Shown here in pieces: positions 14,637 to 17,667 of a stretch of DNA of 17,667 bases. Both the position numbers and the translations under genes were made by a program. Location of the stretch: contig CALKWL010000041.1 in NCBI GenBank assembly GCA_938004235.1, positions 1 through 17,667 of the forward strand, in the 5' to 3' direction. Origin of the DNA: an uncultured Gammaproteobacteria bacterium. Lineage in GTDB: Bacteria > Pseudomonadota > Gammaproteobacteria > Halothiobacillales > Halothiobacillaceae. The stretch's first letter is position 1, and every line of letters starts with the position of its first letter. The notes beneath the pieces were generated by a model that had not been told where the DNA came from, did no database searches, and saw only the letters and a list, made by a program, of their open reading frames with translations.

Positions 14637-14709
14637 GCTCTAACGACGAGCTCAGCGGCGGCAAAAAGGCGCTAGCCTTTTTGACGTCCGATGGAGCGAC
14701 TGGTTATGC
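14637..14709 (-). other. attC recombination site of cassette 1
   Basis: Minus-strand reading: GCATAAC (14709-14703) at the outer end and GTTAGAGC (14644-14637) at the other. The inner arms (GCTCCATCGG and CCGCTGAGC) pair imperfectly with an extra base. The tip is a strong stem, CAAAAAGGC/GCCTTTTTG. The TAA stop of the cassette 1 gene lies inside the outer box, a common arrangement in cassettes. Confidence 0.88.
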
Positions 14710-14922
14710 ACGACGGAAGTACTCCCAGAGTAAGAAGGGCACTGGAATGAACCACGCGAGCCCGAAGTAGAGGCCGTACACATTCCCCACTCCCTGAGAC
14801 CACACCCACACGCGACCACCACCCATCACGACGCAGAAGACCATCCAGAACACGACCAAGGCACGACCTTTTAATAATGGGCTGCGCTGGGGTGTTTCAT
14901 TCATGTGTTTGTCTGCTTCCAT
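14704..14922 (-). CDS. small two-helix membrane protein (cassette 1)
   Basis: The 72-residue product has two predicted membrane helices, about residues 22-42 (ALVVFWMVFCVVMGGG) and about 48-68 (VYGLYFGLAWFIPVPFLLWEYF), with a basic C-terminus (FRRA). I do not recognise a family; small membrane proteins of this size are frequent in integron cassettes. The start could be ATG 14922 or ATG 14904 (MNETPQRS); neither has a well-spaced ribosome site, though AGGGGA occurs about 13 bases before the first. The stop codon is part of the attC outer box. As the first cassette it would be the best expressed if a Pc promoter near attI is active. Confidence 0.75.
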   Translation of the reverse strand: MEADKHMNETPQRSPLLKGRALVVFWMVFCVVMGGGRVWVWSQGVGNVYGLYFGLAWFIPVPFLLWEYFRRA

Positions 14923-14952
14923 TCGTGCCGCACTATCCCCTGACTTCTTGGT

Positions 14953-15046
14953 GCATAACGTGTTTTATACGGCGCTCGCGCCGTATAACTCAATAAGAAG
15001 TTGCCGTGTAACAAGTCTGATGACAAGATAAGTCCTTGTTTTGACA
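14953..15046 (-). other. attI-like primary recombination site
   Basis: This is the junction between the intI 5' end and the first cassette. On the minus strand the crossover box GTTATGC (14959-14953) follows TATAAAACAC. Just upstream is a perfect 11-bp hairpin, TTATACGGCGC/GCGCCGTATAA (14965-14988). The order (GC-rich hairpin, AAAACA, then G|TTRRRY-like box) parallels the class 1 attI, which reads GCCCTAAAACAAAG|TTAGGC. The outer limit is uncertain. Confidence 0.65.
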
Positions 15047-15062
15047 AGGAGGTCTGTCTGTT

Positions 15063-15452
15063 ATGACGGCGGTATCGGCTGACAAACACGGCGTTGCTGC
15101 TCCACGCTTGCTTGATGGGGTGAGGGTCAGCATCCGCCTCAAGCATTACAGCTTGCGTACGGAGCAGGCGTATCAGCATTGGATCAATCGCTTCATCTTT
15201 TTCCATAACAATCGGCATCCTCGGGATATGGGGACGGCGGAGGTCGTGAAACTCCTCTCCGCGCCCGCTATGAAGGATCATGTTTCGTCATCGACGCAAA
15301 ATCAAGCGTTGGCCGCGCTGCTTTTTCTCTACCTGGAAGTGCTGTCCGTTAATTTGCCATGGCTGGATGGTCTGACATGTGTCAAACCGCTTGAGTATGT
15401 TCCTCCCGCTTGTGGGACTTACGTTAACCCGTATACTGTCCGTACATTATGA
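15063..15452 (+). pseudogene. intI: truncated integron integrase (IntI tyrosine recombinase, N-terminal part)
   Basis: The start is ATG 15063, with AAGGAGG ten bases upstream. Residues 16-104 match the N-terminal core-binding domain of integron integrases: LLDGVRVSIRLKHYSLRTEQAYQHWINRFIFFH, then HVSSSTQNQALAALLFLYLEVL and LPWLDG. Similarity ends at about residue 104 (base 15374); the last 25 residues (TCVKPLEYVPPACG onward) look unrelated. Integron integrases are normally about 320-340 residues, so the whole catalytic domain with the Arg-His-Arg-Tyr residues is missing. The break lies roughly 90 bases before a toxin-antitoxin operon. No LexA box was seen upstream. The truncated product cannot catalyse recombination, though it might still bind DNA. 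Confidence 0.88.
15410..15437 (+). promoter_or_regulatory. possible promoter of the toxin-antitoxin operon
   Basis: TATACT (15432-15437) could be a -10 box, with a weak TTGTGG (15410-15415) as -35 at 16 bases. Short symmetric and repeated motifs lie around it (TACG-N6-CGTA at 15420-15433; CCGTATAC then CCGTACAT), which might bind the antitoxin. This is inference. Confidence 0.4.
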
Positions 15453-15465
15453 ATAGGTGTGCATC

Positions 15466-15744
15466 ATGGGAGCCACAGTCAAAGAAGAACGCATCGAAAT
15501 CCGTCTTGCTTCGGCAGAGAAGGATCGGATCCGTCAGGCCGCCATCCTGTCGCACCTGAACATCAGCGAATTCGTTCTTCGCGCGGTACGTAGCGTTGCC
15601 GATGAGACTTTGGCATCGCAGACGCGCTTCGTTCTGTCCGAAGATCAGATGAATGCGTTTTATACGGCGCTCGATCAACCGGCTCAATCGATTCCGCGTC
15701 TGAGGGAGCTGCTGAAGAAACCGAGCGTCTTCGAAACCCAATGA
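15466..15744 (+). CDS. DUF1778 ribbon-helix-helix antitoxin (TacA-like)
   Basis: The start is taken as ATG 15466, since AGGTG (15455-15459) lies six bases upstream; a GTG at 15457 would overlap that site. The 92-residue protein has the DUF1778 pattern: RIEIRLASAEKDRIRQAAILSHLNISEFVLRAVRSVADETL forms the DNA-binding ribbon-helix-helix unit, and the C-terminal tail (FVLSEDQMNAFYTALDQPAQ, LRELLKKPSVF) is the region that wraps the toxin in known TacA/AtaR-type pairs. It neutralises the acetyltransferase encoded next and, with it, probably represses the shared promoter. Its stop overlaps the toxin start by four bases (ATGA at 15741-15744). It lies just beyond the break in intI. Confidence 0.93.
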   Translation: MGATVKEERIEIRLASAEKDRIRQAAILSHLNISEFVLRAVRSVADETLASQTRFVLSEDQMNAFYTALDQPAQSIPRLRELLKKPSVFETQ

Positions 15745-16247
15745 CGTTGCTGCTACGAGGCCCCGAACTTCTGGCCGAGGCTCATGATGTTTCCAGATTC
15801 GACTGCGGCAACGAAGCGCTCAACCGCTTTCTGCATCGGCATGCCCTGCCGGACCAGCGCAACCAGAGTGCCCGAACCTACGTTGCCCTGCGAGGCGAAA
15901 CGCGTGTTATCGGCTACTACTCGCTGGCTGCTGCCTCGGCGGAATACGACATTGTCCCAGCGCGAATTGCCAAAGGACTGGCACAGCATCCGATTCCACT
16001 CACCTTATTGTCCAGGTTGGCCGTGGATCGGGCGGAGCAGGGGTCTGGTATCGGAGCCGGACTGCTCAAGGATGCGCTGAAACGGTTTCTTCAGGCTCAG
16101 GCGATCATTGCAGCGAGAGCTTTGGTTGTGCATGCCAAGGATGAGCAGGCGGTCGAGTTTTATCAGCATTTTGGATTCATGCCGTCGCCGCTGGATCCGT
16201 ACCACCTGTACCTGATGACCAAGGATATCCATGCGTGCCTGCTGTAG
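15741..16247 (+). CDS. GNAT acetyltransferase toxin (TacT/AtaT-like)
   Basis: The 168-residue protein is a GCN5-related N-acetyltransferase of the toxin type. Signatures are FDCGNEALNRFLHRHA (about 20-35), VIGYYSLAAASAEY, LSRLAVDRAEQGSGIGAGLLKDAL with the acetyl-CoA pyrophosphate loop Gln100-Gly105, and AVEFYQHFGFMPSP with the conserved Tyr141. Known family members acetylate the amino group of aminoacyl-tRNAs and stop translation; the antitoxin encoded upstream blocks this. Translational coupling through the ATGA overlap supports a functional pair. All family motifs are intact, so the module is probably active. It would make loss of this locus costly and may have helped retain the disabled integron. 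Confidence 0.93.
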   Translation: MTLLLRGPELLAEAHDVSRFDCGNEALNRFLHRHALPDQRNQSARTYVALRGETRVIGYYSLAAASAEYDIVPARIAKGLAQHPIPLTLLSRLAVDRAEQGSGIGAGLLKDALKRFLQAQAIIAARALVVHAKDEQAVEFYQHFGFMPSPLDPYHLYLMTKDIHACLL

Positions 16248-16289
16248 TCGTTTATGGAAACACAAGGCATCCCTGTCGTAACATCCGAT

Positions 16290-16399
16290 CCCCTTTGATG
16301 GGGGAGGTGTGGGGATAGGGTGAAGAAGTCGGCATAAGCCTCTGTTTTTGCAGACACCTCAGCCCCCTCTCCCCAACCCTCTCCCACAAGGGGAGAGGG
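16290..16399. repeat. inverted pair of CCCTCTCCCC-type intergenic repeats
   Basis: The right copy, with CCCTCTCCCC (16365-16374) and GGGGAGAGGG (16390-16399) as its own 10-bp stem, is a repeat frequently seen between genes of proteobacteria. The left copy (16290-16320) is a diverged version in the opposite orientation. The pair can form a long imperfect stem. No gene lies in the 16248-16517 spacer. Confidence 0.65.
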
Positions 16400-16401
16400 A
16401 G

Positions 16402-16429
16402 CTAAAACTTGTTTTTGCGTAAGTTTTAG
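16402..16429. repeat. AT-rich hairpin before the oxidoreductase gene
   Basis: CTAAAACTT, a ten-base GTTTTTGCGT loop, and AAGTTTTAG form a perfect 9-bp stem. It lies about 90 bases upstream of the next gene. Function is unclear; there is no proper GC stem for a terminator. Confidence 0.45.
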
Positions 16430-16517
16430 TGATATCCAAAATGGATGGCTCAATATTCGCTACAAATCAATGTTGTAGCTTTCTTTTTGCTCATTGAGCG
16501 GGAATAACGAAGCACCT

Positions 16518-17623
16518 ATGTTGCGCATAAACGAACTCAAACTGCCGCTGGAACATCCCCCTGAAGCCCTGCGGGCGGCGATTGTGCAGCGTTTGAAGAT
16601 TAGAGCGGATGAGCTTTTGGGCTTTACGATCTTCAAGCGCAGTCATGATGCGCGCAAGAAAAACAACCTGCTGCTGATTTACAGTGTGGATGTGGAGCTC
16701 AAGGACGAGGCGGCGGTGTTGCAGCGCTGCGCTGATGACCGTCACTTGGTACCTACGCCGGACATGGCTTATCACTTTGTTGCTCAAGCGCCTGCGAGTC
16801 TGGCGCATCGTCCGATTATTGTCGGCTTCGGCCCGTGCGGGATTTTTGCTGCGCTGGTGTTGGCGCAGATGGGCTTTCGGCCGATTGTGCTGGAGCGCGG
16901 CAAGGCAGTGCGTGAGCGTACCAAGGATACCTGGGGCTTGTGGCGCAAGGGCGAGCTGAATCCGGAATCGAATGTGCAATTCGGTGAAGGCGGGGCGGGT
17001 ACGTTTTCCGATGGCAAGCTCTACAGCCAGATCAAGGATCCGAAGCACTATGGGCGCAAGGTGATAGACGAGTTCATCAAGGCCGGTGCGCCGGAGGAAA
17101 TTGCCTGGATTGCCAAGCCGCATATCGGCACTTTTCGTTTGGTCGGTGTGGTGGAAACCATGCGTCACGAGATTGAGCGTTTGGGCGGCGAGGTGCGCTT
17201 TCAGCAGCGTGTGAGCGATGTGCTGATCGAAGCCGGGCATGTGCGCGGTGTGCGGCTTGCCAGTGGCGAAACCCTGCGCAGTGACCACGTGGTGCTGGCG
17301 CTGGGACATAGCGCGCGCGATACCTTCGAGATGCTGCATCAGCGTGGTGTGTTCATGGAAGCCAAGCCGTTTTCGATTGGATTTCGCATCGAACATCCGC
17401 AATCCTTGATTGATCGGGCGCGATTGGGTGTGAATGCGGGCAATAAGCTGCTTGGTGCGGCGGATTACAAGCTGGTGCATCATGCCAAAAATGGACGCGC
17501 GGTGTACAGCTTCTGCATGTGTCCCGGCGGTACGGTGGTGGCGGCGACCTCGGAAGTCGGGCGGGTGGTGACCAATGGCATGAGTCAGTATTCGCGTGAC
17601 GAGCGCAATGCCAATGCCGGTAT
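16518..17623 (+). CDS. COG2509-type FAD-dependent oxidoreductase (3' partial)
   Basis: The frame is open from ATG 16518 to the adapter junction, giving about 368 residues; full family members are roughly 530-550 long. The N-terminal 90 residues (MLRINELKLPLEHPPEALRAAIVQRL ... FTIFKRSHDARKKNNLLLIYSVDVEL) are the small domain typical of this uncharacterised FAD-dependent dehydrogenase family. It is followed by the FAD-binding loop GFGPCG at 103-108 (PIIVGFGPCGIFAALVLAQ), the acidic end of the second strand (VLERG, Glu126), and SNVQFGEGGAGTFSDGKLYSQI. Further along, HVVLALGHSARDTFEML and SIGFRIEHPQSLID are well conserved. The reaction is not established for the family. No strong ribosome site is visible before the ATG. 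Confidence 0.9.
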
Positions 17624-17667
17624 AGATCGGAAGAGCACACGTCTGAACTCCAGTCACGTCAGTCAAT
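17624..17667. other. Illumina TruSeq-type adapter (artefact) at right end
   Basis: AGATCGGAAGAGCACACGTC and the following bases are the TruSeq index adapter, the exact reverse complement of positions 1-44. Natural sequence ends at 17623. A long minus-strand open frame that starts in this adapter is spurious. Confidence 0.97.

Larger units (their letters stand above)
13704..15452 (-). mobile_element. relic integron: truncated intI, attI-like site, two gene cassettes
   Basis: The layout is that of an integron read on the minus strand: an integrase gene points away (plus strand, 15063), a recombination site lies next to its 5' end, and cassettes follow in the opposite orientation, each ending in an attC (14637-14709 and 13704-13774). 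All cassette genes point away from attI, as expected. Each attC outer box is complementary to its own cassette's first bases: GCATAAC against TTATGC, and GCTCTAAC against TTAGAGC. The integrase is cut after about 104 residues, so cassettes can no longer be exchanged without help in trans. The array ends directly at the guaA terminator. Confidence 0.85.

Noticed and set aside
15000..15062. LexA box controlling intI
   Set aside because: No CTGT-N8-ACAG sequence was found before the integrase start.
16491..17666. Long minus-strand open frame of 391 codons
   Set aside because: It begins in the adapter and is antisense to the clearly recognisable FAD-dependent oxidoreductase gene.
1..17667. CRISPR arrays, tRNA or rRNA genes
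   Set aside because: No regularly spaced direct repeats and no tRNA or rRNA signature were seen on either strand by eye.

Overview
This 17.7 kb window looks like an assembled contig from a proteobacterium, most likely a betaproteobacterium related to sulfur or iron oxidisers. That placement is an inference from gene content (a peroxiredoxin-glutaredoxin fusion beside a glutathione reductase, a DAHL-type sensor kinase, a SoxXA-binding-like lipoprotein) and the moderately high GC. No marker gene here settles it. Both ends are sequencing artefact: the first 44 bases and the last 44 bases are the same Illumina TruSeq-type adapter in inverted orientation, so the natural sequence is 45-17623 and the outermost genes are cut by the contig ends.

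Left part (45-6126): the tail of a LuxR/NarL-type regulator, a gene-free stretch with short palindromic repeats, then a tightly packed five-gene rightward cluster ending at a clear terminator. The cluster encodes a di-haem cytochrome c peroxidase whose 5' end is broken, a membrane DAHL-domain histidine kinase, a double-receiver response regulator, a Cache-HAMP membrane sensor lacking any output domain, and an unrecognised 188-residue protein. It reads as a signalling module, perhaps responding to redox state or peroxide.

Middle (6205-13701): housekeeping and redox genes. aroE points left. Divergent from it is a peroxiredoxin-glutaredoxin gene followed by a glutathione-reductase-like gene whose coenzyme pocket lacks the usual NADPH arginines. 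A small lipoprotein gene (minus strand) follows a repeat-rich spacer. Then come guaB and guaA, the last two steps to GMP, separated by a 141 bp MITE-like element with a TAAA target duplication and by a hairpin followed by a T run.

Right part (13704-17623): a small relic integron abuts the guaA terminator. Reading right to left, it has a truncated integrase gene (intI, N-terminal part only), an attI-like site, one cassette with a small two-helix membrane protein, and a second cassette with two translationally coupled genes of unknown function. Each cassette ends in a recognisable attC whose outer box is complementary to that cassette's own 5' end. The catalytic half of intI is gone; a DUF1778/GNAT-acetyltransferase toxin-antitoxin pair lies where it should be. 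After an inverted repeat pair, the window ends inside a COG2509-type FAD-dependent oxidoreductase gene.

The integron relic, with its self-consistent cassettes and the toxin-antitoxin pair at the broken integrase, is the most noteworthy structure. The two-gene cassette is the best candidate for an undescribed accessory system.
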